Origin: Charina bottae
Lineage: Eukaryota > Chordata > Lepidosauria > Squamata > Charinaidae
NCBI GenBank assembly: GCA_023362775.1
Contig: JALMGJ010000020.1
Span: forward strand, 3,162,001 to 3,226,000
Direction: 5' to 3'
DNA: 64,000 nucleotides
Under the pieces are notes generated by a model that saw only the letters and a list, made by a program, of their open reading frames with translations, was not told the DNA's origin and did not search any database. Below are positions 21,242-31,869 of this stretch, piece by piece. The position numbers and the translations under genes are program-made. Position 1 is the first letter of the stretch; each line of letters starts with the position of its first letter.

Positions 21242-24200
21242 CATATCCAGCAAAGGAGATCGTTACCTTGTCGTGGTGCTGGAGCTTGAGCACCTCAATG
21301 AAACCATGAGCTAAACCGTGAAGGGACACCCAAGACGGGAAGGTCGTGGCAGAGAGGTCAGACTAAATACGATCCCTGGGGAAGGTAATGGCAACCCACC
21401 CCAGTATTCTTGCCATGAAAACTAAATGGATCAGTACAACCAAAGATATGTCGGTATACCATCGGAAGATGGGACTCCCAGGTCGGAAGATGGTCAAAAT
21501 GCTACTGGGGAGGAACAGAGGATACGTCCAACTAGCCCCAGATGTGATGACGCAGCTAGCTCAAAGCCGAAAGGACGGCTAGCGGCCGACGGTGCTGGTG
21601 GTGAACGACGAATCCGATGTTCTAAAGATCAACACACCATAGGAACCTGGAATGTAAGATCTATGAGCCAGGGCAAATTGGATGTGGTTATTGGTGAGAT
21701 GTCAAGATTAAATATAGACATTTTAGGTGTCAGTGAACTGAAATGGACTGGGATGGGCCACTTCACATCAGATGACCACCAGATCTACTACTGTGGACAA
21801 GAGGACCACAGAAGAAATGGAGTAGCCTTCATAATTAATAATAAAGTGGCTAAAGCAGTGCTTGGATACAATCCAAAAAACGATAGAATGATCTCAATTC
21901 GAATTCAGGGTAAGCCATTTAACATCACAGTGATCCAAATATACGCCCCAACCACAGATGCTGAAGAAGCAGAAGTAGATCAGTTCTATGAGGATCTGCA
22001 GCACCTACTAGATAATACACCAAAAAGAGATGTTATTTTCATTACAGGAGACTGGAATGCTAAGGTGGGTAGTCAGACGACACCTGGAATTACAGGCAAG
22101 CATGGTCTGGGAGAACAAAATGAAGCAGGACATAGGCTGATAGAATTTTGCCAAGACAACTCACTGTGCATAACAAACACTCTCTTCCAACAACCTAAAA
22201 GACGACTTTATACATGGACTTCACCAGATGGTCGACACCGAAATCAGATTGACTACATCCTTTGCAGCCAAAGGTGGCGGACCTCTATACAGTCGGTAAA
22301 AACAAGACCTGGAGCTGACTGTAGTTCAGATCACGAACTTCTTATTGCAAAATTTAGAATCAGACTAAAGAGAATAGGGAAGACCCACAGATCAGTTAGA
22401 TATGAGCTCACTAATATTCCTAAGGAATATGCAGTGGAGGTGAAGAATAGATTTAAGGGACTAGATTTAGTAGATAGGGTCCCAGAAGAACTATGGACAG
22501 AAGTTCGCAACATTGTTCAGGAGGCGGCAACAAAAAACGTCCCAAAGAAAAAGAAAACCAAGAAGGCAAGATGGCTGTCTGCTGAAACACTGGAAGTAGC
22601 CCAAGAAAGAAGGAAAGCAAAAGGCAACAGTGATAGGGGGAGATATGCCCAATTAAATGCAAAATTCCAGAGGTTAGCCAGAAGAGATAAGGAATTATTT
22701 TTAAACAAGCAATGTGCGGAAGTGGAAGAAGACAATAGAATAGGAAGGACAAGAGACCTCTTCCAGAAAATTAGAAACATCGGAGGTAAATTCCAGGCAA
22801 AAATGGGTATGATCAAAAACAAAGATGGTAAGGACCTAACAGAAGCAGAAGAGATCAAGAAAAGGTGGCAAGAATATACGGAAGATCTGTATAGGAAGGA
22901 TAATAATATTGGAGATAGCTTTGACGGTGTGGTCAGTGAGTTAGAGCCAGACATCCTGAAGAGTGAGGTTGAATGGGCCTTAAGAAGGATTGCTAATAAC
23001 AAGGCAGCAGGAGACGACGGTATCCCAGCTGAACTGTTTAAAATCTTGCAAGATGATGCTGTCAAGGTGATGCATGCCATATGCCAGCAAATTTGGAAAA
23101 CACAAGAATGGCCATCAGATTGGAAAAAATCAACTTATATCCCCATACCAAAAAAGGGAAGCACTAAAGAATGTTCAAACTATCGAACAGTGGCACTTAT
23201 TTCACATGCCAGTAAGGTAATGCTCAAGATCTTGCAAGGTAGACTCCAGCAATTCATGGAGCGAGAATTGCCAGATGTACAAGCTGGGTTTAGAAAAGGC
23301 AGAGGAACTAGAGACCAAATTGCCAATATCCGCTGGATAATGGAGAAAGCCAGGGAATTTCAGAAAAACATCTATTTCTGTTTTATTGACTATTCTAAAG
23401 CCTTTGACTGTGTGGATCATAACAAATTGTGGCAAGTTCTTGGTGGTATGGGGATACCAAGTCATCTTGTCTGCCTCCTAAGGAATCTGTATAATGACCA
23501 AGTAGCAACGGTAAGAACAGAGCACGGAACAACGGACTGCTTTAAGATTGGGAAAGGAGTACGGCAGGGTTGTATACTCTCACCCTACCTATTCAACCTG
23601 TACGCAGAACACATCATGCGACATGCTGGGCTTGAGGAATCCAAGGCTGGAGTTAAAATCGCTGGAAGAAACATTAACAATCTCAGATATGCAGATGATA
23701 CCACTTTGATGGCTGAAAGCGAGGAGGAGTTGAGGAGCCTTATGACGAAGGTGAAAGAAGAAAGTGCAAAAGCTGGGTTGCAGTTAAACCTCAAAAAAAC
23801 CAAGATTATGGCAACGAGCTTGATTGATGACTGGCAAATAGAGGGAGAAAAAGTGGAGGCAGTGACAGACCTTGTATTTCTAGGCGCAAAGATTACTGCA
23901 GATGCTGACTGCAGCCAGGAAATCAGAAGACGTCTACTTCTTGGGAGGAGAGCAATGGCAAATCTTGATAAAATAGTTAAGAGCAGAGACATCACACTGA
24001 CAACAAAGGTCCGCATAGTTAAAGCAATGGTATTTCCTGTAGTAACCTATGGCTGCGAGAGCTGGACCATAAGGAAGGCTGAGCGAAGGAAGATAGATGC
24101 TTTTGAACTGTGGTGTTGGAGGAAAATTCTGAGAGTGCCTTGGACTGCAAGAAGATCAAACCAGTCCATACTCCAGGAAATAAAGCCAGACTGCTCACTT

Positions 24201-24469
24201 GAGGGAATGATATTAAAGGCAAAACTGAAGTATTTTGGCCACATAATGAGAAGACAGGATACCCTGGAGAAGAAGCTGATGCTGGGGAAAGTGGAAGGCA
24301 AAAGGAAGAGGGGCTGACCAAGGGCAAGATGGATGGATGGTATTCTGGAGGCGACGGACTCAACCATTGGGGAGCTGGGGATGGTGACGGCCGACAGAAA
24401 GCTCTGGCGTGGGCTGGTCCATGAAGTCACGAAGAGTCGGAAACGACTGAACGAATAAACAACAACAAC
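21242..24469 (+). mobile_element. BovB LINE, near full length, young
   Basis: About 3.23 kb, the length expected for a full BovB. It runs from the 5' leader ('gatcgttaccttgtcgtggt') to the (AAC)n 3' tail. It inserted into an opposite-strand BovB with a 10-bp target duplication. It holds one long frame with endonuclease and RT, which a single premature TGA shortens near its end. BovB elements of squamates are known for sporadic distribution across vertebrates, attributed to horizontal transfer. Confidence 0.95.
21426..24317 (+). CDS. BovB endonuclease/reverse transcriptase
   Basis: A frame of 963 codons encoding the protein that nicks target DNA and reverse-transcribes the element's RNA. The endonuclease begins at TWNVRS (residues 74-79), with GDWNAKVG at 208-215, QIDYILC at 274-280 and SDHELL at 301-306. 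The RT has YIPIPKKGS at 571-579, FIDYSKAFD (motif A) at 653-661, GVRQGCILSP at 711-720 and YADD at 755-758, all with catalytic residues in place. The start is the first ATG of the frame and lies before the endonuclease. The final TGA replaces a CGA found in the sister copy at 20.8 kb, the change expected from CpG decay. About 46 further codons up to TAA remain open beyond it. The lost tail contains conserved basic C-terminal residues, so activity is doubtful but not excluded. Confidence 0.93.
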   Translation: MDQYNQRYVGIPSEDGTPRSEDGQNATGEEQRIRPTSPRCDDAASSKPKGRLAADGAGGERRIRCSKDQHTIGTWNVRSMSQGKLDVVIGEMSRLNIDILGVSELKWTGMGHFTSDDHQIYYCGQEDHRRNGVAFIINNKVAKAVLGYNPKNDRMISIRIQGKPFNITVIQIYAPTTDAEEAEVDQFYEDLQHLLDNTPKRDVIFITGDWNAKVGSQTTPGITGKHGLGEQNEAGHRLIEFCQDNSLCITNTLFQQPKRRLYTWTSPDGRHRNQIDYILCSQRWRTSIQSVKTRPGADCSSDHELLIAKFRIRLKRIGKTHRSVRYELTNIPKEYAVEVKNRFKGLDLVDRVPEELWTEVRNIVQEAATKNVPKKKKTKKARWLSAETLEVAQERRKAKGNSDRGRYAQLNAKFQRLARRDKELFLNKQCAEVEEDNRIGRTRDLFQKIRNIGGKFQAKMGMIKNKDGKDLTEAEEIKKRWQEYTEDLYRKDNNIGDSFDGVVSELEPDILKSEVEWALRRIANNKAAGDDGIPAELFKILQDDAVKVMHAICQQIWKTQEWPSDWKKSTYIPIPKKGSTKECSNYRTVALISHASKVMLKILQGRLQQFMERELPDVQAGFRKGRGTRDQIANIRWIMEKAREFQKNIYFCFIDYSKAFDCVDHNKLWQVLGGMGIPSHLVCLLRNLYNDQVATVRTEHGTTDCFKIGKGVRQGCILSPYLFNLYAEHIMRHAGLEESKAGVKIAGRNINNLRYADDTTLMAESEEELRSLMTKVKEESAKAGLQLNLKKTKIMATSLIDDWQIEGEKVEAVTDLVFLGAKITADADCSQEIRRRLLLGRRAMANLDKIVKSRDITLTTKVRIVKAMVFPVVTYGCESWTIRKAERRKIDAFELWCWRKILRVPWTARRSNQSILQEIKPDCSLEGMILKAKLKYFGHIMRRQDTLEKKLMLGKVEGKRKRG

Positions 24470-25977
24470 AACTATGCGGACCTTTGTTGTCAGTGTGATG
24501 TCTCTGCTCTTAACTATTTTATCAAGATTTGCCATTGCTTTCCTCCCAAGAAGTAGACGTCTTCTGATTTCCTGGCTGCAGTCAGCATCTGCAGTAATCT
24601 TTGCGCCTAGAAATACAAAGTCTGTCACTGCCTCCACTTTTTCTCCCTCTATTTGCCAGTTATCAATCAAGCTGGTTGCCATAATCTTGGTTTTTTTTGA
24701 GGTTTAACTGCAACCCAGCTTTTGCACTTTCTTCTTTCACCTTCGTCATAAGGCTCCTCAACTCCTCCTCGCTTTCAGCCATCAAAGAGGTATAATCTGC
24801 ATATCTAAGATTGTTAATGTTTCTTCCAGCGATTTTAACTCCAGCCTTGGATTCCTCAAGCCCAGCACGTCGCATGATGTTTTCTGCGTACAGGTTGAAT
24901 AGGTAGGGTGAGACTATACAGCCCTGCCGTACTCCTTTCCCAATCTTAAAGCAGTCCGTTGTTCCGTGCTCTGTTCTTACCGTTGCTACTTGGTCGTTAT
25001 ACAGATTCCTCAGGAGGCAGACAAGATGACTTGGTATCCCCATACCACCAAGAACTTGCCACAATTTGTTATGATCCACACAGTCAAAGGCTTTAGAATA
25101 GTCAATAAAACAAAAATAGATGTTTTTCTGAAACTCCCTGGTTTTCTCCATTATCCAGCGGATATTGGCAATTTGGTCTCTAGTTCCTCTGCCTTTTCTA
25201 AACCCAGCTTGTACATCTGGCAATTCTCGCTCCATGAATTGCTGGAGTCTACCTTGCAAGATCTTGAGCATTACCTTACTGGCATGTGAAATAAGTGCCA
25301 CTGTTCGATAGTTTGAACATTCTTTAGTGCTTCCCTTTTTTGGTATGGGGATATACAGTAAGTTGATTTTTTCCAATCTGATGGCCATTCTTGTGTTTTC
25401 CAAATTTGCTGGCATATGGCATGCATCACCTTGACAGCATCGTCTTGCAAGATTTTAAACAGTTCAGCTGGGATACCGTCGTCTCCTGCTGCCTTGTTAT
25501 TAGCAATGCTTCTTAAGGCCCATTCAACCTCACTCTTCAGGATGTCTGGCTCTAACTCACTGACCACACCGTCAAAGCTATCTCCAATATTATTATCCTT
25601 CCTATACAGATCTTCTGTATATTCTTGCCACCTTTTCTTGATCTCTTCTGCTTCTGTTAGGTCCTTACCATCTTTGTTTTTGATCATACCCATTTTTGCC
25701 TGGAATTTACCTCCGATGTTTCTAATTTTCTGGAAGAGGTCTCTTGTCCTTCCTATTCTATTGTCTTCTTCCACTTCCGCACATTGTTTGTTTAAAAATA
25801 ATTCCTTATCTCTTCTGGCTAACCTCTGGAATTTTGCATTTAATTGGGCATATCTCCCCCTATCACTGTTGCCTTTTGCTTTCCTTCTTTCTTGGGCTAC
25901 TTCCAGTGTCTCAGCAGACAGCCATCTTGCCTTCTTGGTTTTCTTTTTCTTTGGGACGTTTTTTGTTGCCGCCTCCA
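24470..25977 (-). mobile_element. BovB LINE (host copy), 5' segment
   Basis: The continuation of the minus-strand BovB interrupted at 21241. It covers the RT and part of the linker region, and is 5'-truncated at a point equivalent to about base 22517 of the young copy, so its endonuclease is missing. Two frameshifts are visible: an extra T in a T run near 24695, and a 4-bp insertion (cagt) near 25358. In 'YADYTSL' the second catalytic Asp of YADD has become Tyr. The copy is dead. Confidence 0.93.
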
Positions 25978-25979
25978 CT

Positions 25980-26043
25980 ACAGAACAGTAATTTAAGCAA
26001 AAGGAGTTTTCTGCTGACCAATTAAATAATAAAGTAGTCAATG
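25980..26043. other. Unique flank between BovB and SINE
   Basis: A short AT-rich spacer with nothing recognised. Confidence 0.5.
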
Positions 26044-26306
26044 AGAGAGCCAGTTTGGTGCAGTGGTTAAGACACCAGGCTAGAACCCGGAAGACCGTGA
26101 GTTCTAGTCCTGCCTTAGGCACAATGCCAGCTGGGTGACCTTGGGCCAGTCACTCTCTCTCAGACCTAGGAAGGAGGCAATAGCAAACCATCTCTGAAAT
26201 CTTGCCAAGAAAACTGCAGGGACTTGTCCAAGCAATCGCCAGGAGTCAACACTGACTTGAAGGTGTGTGCGCACACGTTTGCGCGCGCGCACACACACAC
26301 ACACAA
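26044..26306 (+). mobile_element. tRNA-derived SINE (type A)
   Basis: The tRNA-like head is 'agccagtttggtgcagtggt', with a B-box-like 'gagttctagtcc'. The body is 'tgggtgaccttgggccagtc'. The type A tail follows: 'ggaggcaatagcaaacc', 'cttgccaagaaaactgcagg' and 'gccaggagtcaacactgac', ending in (GC)n(AC)n. It is distinguished from type B by this tail. Confidence 0.9.
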
Positions 26307-26309
26307 AGT

Positions 26310-27060
26310 CAAACATTGAGGAGGAAGCCCATAAAACTGGTAGAGGACCAAGATCATAAATGCCATGCCAAACTGAAAGTCCGTGCAGGGAGGTTACGTA
26401 TTCCAAATTCCCTGTGAATTTGGCCACAGGGATGATTGCATTACTCACTGATTATTGCTATGCATGTTGGGCGTGTTTGTGCTCCTAGATATCTTAGCCA
26501 TTTTTAATGGCTTCTGCAAGATCATGTCACTGCTATGGGGGCTGCATAATAGAGCAATGCAAATCTTTGTTGAAATACCTGTTTTATAAGTGGTCTCAGG
26601 GTAAGAAAAAGCAAAGCCCTTTTTTTTGGGACACATGTCAGGCATTACACATAGGTGAGGCAAGGGGGAAGTGAGTGAAGTCAAAGCAAAAAGTGGGTGA
26701 ATTAAGAAAGAACTGTTTTCTCTAAGCCCTATCTCCTTTTTTTCATAAAGTGATTCCCCTGCCCAGCCTCTCTCAAGTTATCCATTGTTAAAACCATTCA
26801 GTTTAATTTTAACTCACCAGAAATTAGTGTCAGTTGAAGTGCCTGGGGTTGCACAAGATTTCTTGGAGAAGGCATAGGTTGTAGTAAATAAATAGTATTA
26901 AAACTGAGAAGTTTCATTTGGAAACTCCTTTCATCTGCACAATTTTTAAACATAATTATTTACCTGGTATTTACATAAATTAGAGTGAATCCGCTCAAGC
27001 AAGGCCCAAGTTGAATTATGTGCAAGAATTATATATATAATTATAAAATAAATAAAAAAT
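26310..27060. other. No gene recognised
   Basis: No supported gene. The region 26104-26448 carries a 114-codon minus-strand frame partly inside the SINE and its microsatellite, without any domain. Confidence 0.55.
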
Positions 27061-27066
27061 ATATAT

Positions 27067-27214
27067 GTTGTTGTTGTTCAGTCGTTTAGTCGTGTCCGAC
27101 TCTTCGTGACCCCATGGACCATAGCATGCCAGGCCTTCCTGTCCTCCACTGTCTCCCGGAGTTTACTCAGATTCATGTTCATTACATCAGTGATGCTATC
27201 TAACCATCTCATCT
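27067..27214 (-). mobile_element. BovB LINE 3' fragment (ruminant-like type)
   Basis: Begins at the 'gttgttgttcagtcg' tail and continues 'gtccgactcttcgtgacccc' and 'caggccttcctgtcctccac', as in the copies at 48.3 kb and 55.3 kb. The similarity ends near 27214. The following about 50 bp ('ggcccagccgcttcactctt') is of unknown origin. Confidence 0.85.
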
Positions 27215-27298
27215 GAGCGTCCTTTCGGCTTTGGCCCAGCCGCTTCACTCTTTCTGGAGCTACTCAGAATTGCCCTCTCTATATAAAAAAAGAATTAT

Positions 27299-27356
27299 AA
27301 AATATAATATAATATAATATAATATAATATAATATAATATAATATAATATAATATA

Positions 27357-27391
<35 letters not shown>
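27299..27391. repeat. (AATAT)n and (AT)n microsatellite
   Basis: About thirteen aatat-type pentamers followed by roughly fifteen at units. Confidence 0.95.
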
Positions 27392-27396
<5 letters not shown>

Positions 27397-27399
27397 GAG

Positions 27400-28015
27400 G
27401 CAGATAGATTCCAAATGAAACGAATGTTAGTTCTGGACCCTCAGAAAAAGTTGAAGCAATATTCATTTAAAGTCTAAATATTGACTGAAAAAATATAAAA
27501 CTTTATTTGTATATGTGCATCTTTGTGCTCTAAGTTTTGTTGTTCAAACCTTCTACCTACTTTTGTACTCTACATTTGTTTTGTGCAAGCAGATTATTTG
27601 TTTAACCATGAACTTAAAAGACCATAGTTAATGTGTCTATCTGAAATCTTTAATCCTTTGATCTGTTTACCTTCCATTTTAACAGCCAACTGAGTTCACT
27701 CACAGTAAAGCTTGTAATTTTAGCTTTTGCCTTGACAACTTTTTTTTGCTTTTTTAAGGTCTATTTTCTTTTGAAATAACTAATTTACTTTCCTCTCTAT
27801 CCTTTCCGAGATGTCAAAGGTGAGGAGGGAATAAAACTGAGTTTATGTAAAGAATAAAATGGAGTTCAGGTAAAAAAGATACAACATATTTTATACAAGC
27901 AATGCTGCATTTGCATGAAATTTCACCAAACTGGTATAATTTATGCATGGAGTTATTCAAAAATGTATTTTTCCTATGCCAGGGAGCTTTGCAAATGATG
28001 CATCTGCAGCTGTTG
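27400..28015. other. No gene recognised
   Basis: AT-rich DNA without nameable features. Confidence 0.55.
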
Positions 28016-28021
28016 GTATCA

Positions 28022-28455
28022 CGTTAGAGAGATTCAGGCTCTTATTCTTACACTTTTAGCCCACCCAAGCAGAAAGAAACACACGCTTAGACATTGCAGG
28101 TACAAAAAGTAAGTACAAAAGAGTTCTTACATTTATTCAGTCCATGTACAGCCATTTCAGTAGAAAATTGGTTTCAGTGCTTCTTTCTGTTCCCTAAACT
28201 GTATACCTCTGGCCCTGTTTGCTGCCAGAGACTGCGTGGAGAAAGGGGGAAAAACCTGGAGTTGAGGCCTAGCACATGGCCTCTCCATGGAAGGAGCTAA
28301 GGCATGTTCATCCTACCCCATCGGTGGAAGAATCAGAGAGAGAGAAGAGGAAGTGGGAGGGGCAACAAGCAGCTTCCTCTAGAAGCACAGAGTTTGCCTC
28401 CTTAAGCAATCACCCATATGCTAATGAGGCATGCTTGATTTGCCAGATTCCAACA
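28022..28455 (-). mobile_element. Solo LTR, family a (copy 1)
   Basis: About 434 bp closely similar to 41992-42634 without its insertion. On the minus strand it begins 'tgttggaatc'-like (here 'ctggcaaatc' after 'tgttggaat') and carries AATAAA in 'gaataaatgtaagaactctt'. It ends 'ctctctaacg', where the expected final CA has become CG. These are the marks of an LTR with the U3-R-U5 order on the minus strand. No internal retroviral genes lie nearby and no matching target duplication is seen. Confidence 0.7.
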
Positions 28456-28459
28456 GGAT

Positions 28460-28895
28460 AAAGTTCATGTTATTATATGCACTCAGCAAAATGGACATTG
28501 TTTCAGAAATGGTTGGGCTCTAGTTGAGCAACAATATTATAGGTGAAATTGCTGCCTTGTTTTTTTTTTTTGTTGGACTGTCATTACAGTCCTGATCCTG
28601 AGTACGTAGCCTCTTATCCTCTTCATGAGTTAGGTTCAGGAATATATATGATATCCAGCTGCAGCTCTCTGCTCATATATGCCACTGCTTGTGTTCCTGT
28701 TGGAGCTGGAGTTTGGTGATAAGACCTGTCACTGCATTTCGGTTTCATCATCTCCATAACCTAAGAAGGATGTCCATCCAGTGACTCCAATAACAGGATC
28801 AACAGGATCCTCCTCTGGTCTCATACGGTTCTAGGCCATGCCTGTCAGAAAGATCTGGGACATAGTACTTTCTCCCTTTAGCTAACTATTGTAGA
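28460..28895. other. No gene recognised
   Basis: Mixed-composition DNA with nothing recognised. Confidence 0.5.
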
Positions 28896-28899
28896 GCTG

Positions 28900-29075
28900 A
28901 CAGCTATACAGATTAGTCATTCCAAACAGTAATATAGATATCATTGGAGGTTTTCATGCAAAGGCTGAACAGTCATATATTTGGGATGGTCTGTGTTTTC
29001 CTGCTCTGGGCCAAGGGTTGGACAAGAAGACCTCCAAGGTCCCTTCCAACCCTATGGATCTATGATATATGGGCA
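28900..29075 (+). mobile_element. CR1/L3-like LINE 3' end
   Basis: In sense orientation: 'gaggttttcatgcaaaggct' and 'gggttggacaagaagacctc', then 'ggtcccttccaaccctatgg' and a decayed 'atctatgatatat' tail. This is the classical CR1 3' terminus. It is strongly 5'-truncated. Confidence 0.8.
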
Positions 29076-29079
29076 TAGT

Positions 29080-29905
29080 AGAGAATTTTGGATCACTACC
29101 AGCTGCTGCAGGAAAGCTCCAATAGATTGGCACTGTGCATATGGGGAAGGCTCACTATTGTGACATAATTTTGAGAGATTCTAACTGGATTTCCTATTAA
29201 AACTTCATTTTGCCTCTGGAAGGCATACAGAAGTGCAAGGGATCATATAATGTATGCACCAGGAAGTAAGGGAGTTTTCAAAGTGGGTTGTTTAAGCATT
29301 CATGTTTATAATTTAATGCATTGGAAATAATGTTCTAAATTCCACATGATTAAGTGCAGGAAAATCTCCTGTGTAAGTCAAATCTAGATATTTGACTAAC
29401 AGCTGCTAGCAAATATACCTCCAAATAAGAATCTAAAAGACAGGCAGATCTATATGGGAAGATGTGAAAAAGGCTTATTGAAATGGACCTCACGAAGCCA
29501 CCCAAGTTATCCAAGCACACCAGTTAGCTTAAAGCTAACTTTCTTAGTGGCATTTGCTCTGTTACTGGTCCCAAGTAGCTTCATAGAATTATAGTCAGAG
29601 TTTTCAACACCCAGCCAGCCCTTAATCATACACATTTTCACTCTGCTTTTCTTTCCTTTTCTTTTTTTTTGTATATTGCCATTTTCATTAGTGCACATTC
29701 TGATTTTTACTTCCTAATTTCTATTGCATTAGCTAATCGATTCCCTTCAATAATTCATTTGTTGATTTCCCCAAAATAATTATTGAGTATTTCTGATTCT
29801 TGTCTCTATATGTGTATCCAATAAATTAGTATATTTGAATGGAAAATTTGTATATATGATTACTGTATAAAATAACTAAGATCCACTACTGTCAATACCA
29901 AAGAC
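29080..29905. other. No gene recognised
   Basis: AT-rich, with nothing recognised. Confidence 0.55.
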
Positions 29906-29910
29906 ATGTA

Positions 29911-30126
29911 CAGGTACTCCTTGTTTAGTGACCACAATTGGGACTGGCAACTTGGTTGTTAAGCAAAGCGGTTGCTAAGTGAAACCGCAATGGTGCTTAT
30001 GATCTTACTTCAACTTTCCTTTGCTTTACAGACCTGCGAAAGTCATCAATGCGAGGATTGGTCACAAAGCTACTTTTTTATCACTGTCGCAACTGCGAAT
30101 GGTCGCAGCTAAACAAGGACTACCTG
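29911..30126. mobile_element. TA-flanked MITE (CAGGTAGTCC family)
   Basis: 216 bp between 'caggtactccttgtttag' and its inverse 'ctaaacaaggactacctg', bordered by TA on both sides (29909-29910, 30127-30128). Non-coding. TA target duplications and short inverted ends suggest a Tc1/mariner-type non-autonomous element. A relative starts at 63640. Confidence 0.8.
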
Positions 30127-30243
30127 TACATCAAAATATAAGCTTAATTTAGATATATGTTTGGGAATAGATGTGGTAATAATTAAATATGTAATTGGAA
30201 AACCTATGCATAGGATTGGTGAAATATGTATATTGATCTAAGG

Positions 30244-30513
30244 CAGGGCTTTCCAAAGTTTTCCCGCAGCAACACACCAACCGCCGTTGGTGTGTCGCCG
30301 CGGGAAAACCCGGAAGTGCCGCCGTTGCGGCAGTGCGCAAAAACCCGGAAGCGCTGCTGCCACTTTCAGTTTTTGTGCGCCGCCGTTGGTGTGTCGCCGC
30401 AGGAAAACCCGGAAGCGCTGATGATGATCAGCGCTTCCGGGTTGTGTGGCGACACACCAGACTGTGTGTGGCGACACACTTTTGTGTCGCGACACACAGT
30501 TTGGAAAGCTCTG
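30244..30513 (-). mobile_element. hAT-type MITE 1
   Basis: 270 bp from 'cagggctttccaaag' to 'cagtttggaaagctctg', flanked by a perfect 8-bp duplication atctaagg (30236-30243, 30514-30521). It is the reverse orientation of the 14257 copy, with the same 'gcgcttccgggtt' interior. Confidence 0.93.
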
Positions 30514-30632
30514 ATCTAAGGATTAGTAAAAAATACAGTTTCTTTAAGTCAAGCTCAGTTCCTGGTGATGTCATCTACTGAAATGTTTTATTATTGTCTC
30601 CTTCCAGGATATCCTTTCACTTCTGTTTCTAG

Positions 30633-30700
30633 TCCACAGCCCTGGGGTTTCCTGGTTGTCACCCATCCAAGTATGCTCTTAGCTTTCTGAGATCAGCTAG
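30633..30700 (-). mobile_element. 5S rRNA-like SINE or pseudogene relic
   Basis: Read on the minus strand, 'gctgatctcagaaagctaag' and 'tacttggatgggtgacaacc' followed by 'aggaaaccccagggctgtgg' match the order of the 3' two-thirds of 5S rRNA (internal promoter region, then terminal stem). It is diverged and shortened, so it is a 5S-derived SINE or pseudogene and not an active gene. A second diverged copy lies at 61350-61420. Confidence 0.65.
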
Positions 30701-30704
30701 GGTG

Positions 30705-31670
30705 CTGCTGCTTAGTTGGACACAACAATCAGTTACAGGTATCCAGTTCAGATACAATAGATGCATATTAGTCCATGCATATATAGATTTAAAATTTATA
30801 GACATTTTGAAGCAATGGAAAATATCTTTCTGTTCATGTTTTTCAAAAAAGCCCTCCAAACATGGTGGTGGGGGGGAATAGAAATAACCACAATGCTGTT
30901 AAAAAACAAGCACATACATGCTGCTTCTAATGTCTACTCCCAGTTCTTTGAGGCTAGTGGAGGAGAGGGACAGATCCGTTCACCTCTGGATCAAAAGAGA
31001 GTAAGAGGAAGCAAGTCCATGAACCAGGAAGGACTGATTCCTTCCTTCTCTAGTGAAAATAAATACCTCTTCACCAGAATAGGAATGTATATTTGTCCTT
31101 GCATAGGAGCAAGGTCTTCTACAAGGTTGACATTCCCCAGACCAGAAAAAGAGGAAACAAAAAAAGAAATGTCAGGTTTCTCTCCAGCAGGCAAAGCCGA
31201 AATGTTGACCGGAGGCACAGTACCCAAAGGCCAGATGGGAGGAAGTAGGCCTGCAGTGGGCCAGTTGAATCCCTGTAGGACACGGATGCTCCGAAGACTT
31301 ATCCATGTGAAACAGATCTCCACATGGGAGGGTTTCTTCTGTTTTTCAATTAAGACACAATTTTCCAGCCAGATTACCTTAATCTGTCTTCAGCCTGCTT
31401 CAGCAGTGGGTTGAGAGGCTGTTTTGTGTGGACATGCTTTCAACAGCCAGCAAGTGGAACATCTTGGAGTCAGAGTAAGGAAACTGTATGGATGAACCTA
31501 AATTACCAATAAGGGAGAATCCACATTGGAAAACAGCAAGCCAATCTTTTGTTGGAGGGTATGGACAGAATGAGAGTCTACTAACACCAGATCACTGCTT
31601 AAAACCAGACAATGAATTTTGAAGAGCTGCAAAGTAATTACAATTTGTCAGAAAGCCGTTTTTCTGCAGA
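30705..31670. other. No gene recognised
   Basis: A 217-codon plus-strand frame (30761-31414) and a 110-codon minus-strand frame (30991-31323) cross here. I see no domain, no membrane segment and no compositional support. They could be chance frames in less AT-rich DNA or an undetected exon. Confidence 0.4.
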
Positions 31671-31676
31671 AGGAAT

Positions 31677-31818
31677 TGTACTTTCCAATTGTACATTCCA
31701 ATACTTGCACTGGAATACAAGTATACAAGAATACAAGATACTTTCCAATAATTGTACTTTCCAATACTTGTACTCCAATTGTACTTTCCAATACTTTCCA
31801 AAATGTACTTTCCAATAA
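31677..31818 (+). repeat. Degenerate minisatellite, GTACTTTCCAAT core
   Basis: The word 'gtactttccaat' or a close variant recurs at least six times with irregular spacing, mixed with 'caatacttg' and 'aatacaag' units. It is not a standard microsatellite and not part of a repeat that I recognise. Confidence 0.75.
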
Positions 31819-31869
31819 GAAACTCAGAAAATCCTTGGAGCAGTTACCATGTACTGTACTAAGCTAGTT

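Noticed and set aside
22517..23080. 187-codon minus-strand frame antisense to the BovB ORF, and similar frames at 24047-24682, 25416-25991 and 48724-49296
   Set aside because: They are mirror frames of BovB coding sequence. The sense strand carries all conserved EN/RT motifs and the antisense text has none.
30633..30700. Functional 5S rRNA gene
   Set aside because: Only the 3' two-thirds are recognisable, with deletions, and no T-run terminator follows on the minus strand.
30761..31414. 217-codon frame as a host gene
   Set aside because: It is the longest frame outside the retroelements, but it has no domain and starts in AT-rich DNA. A homology search would be needed; I could not support it.
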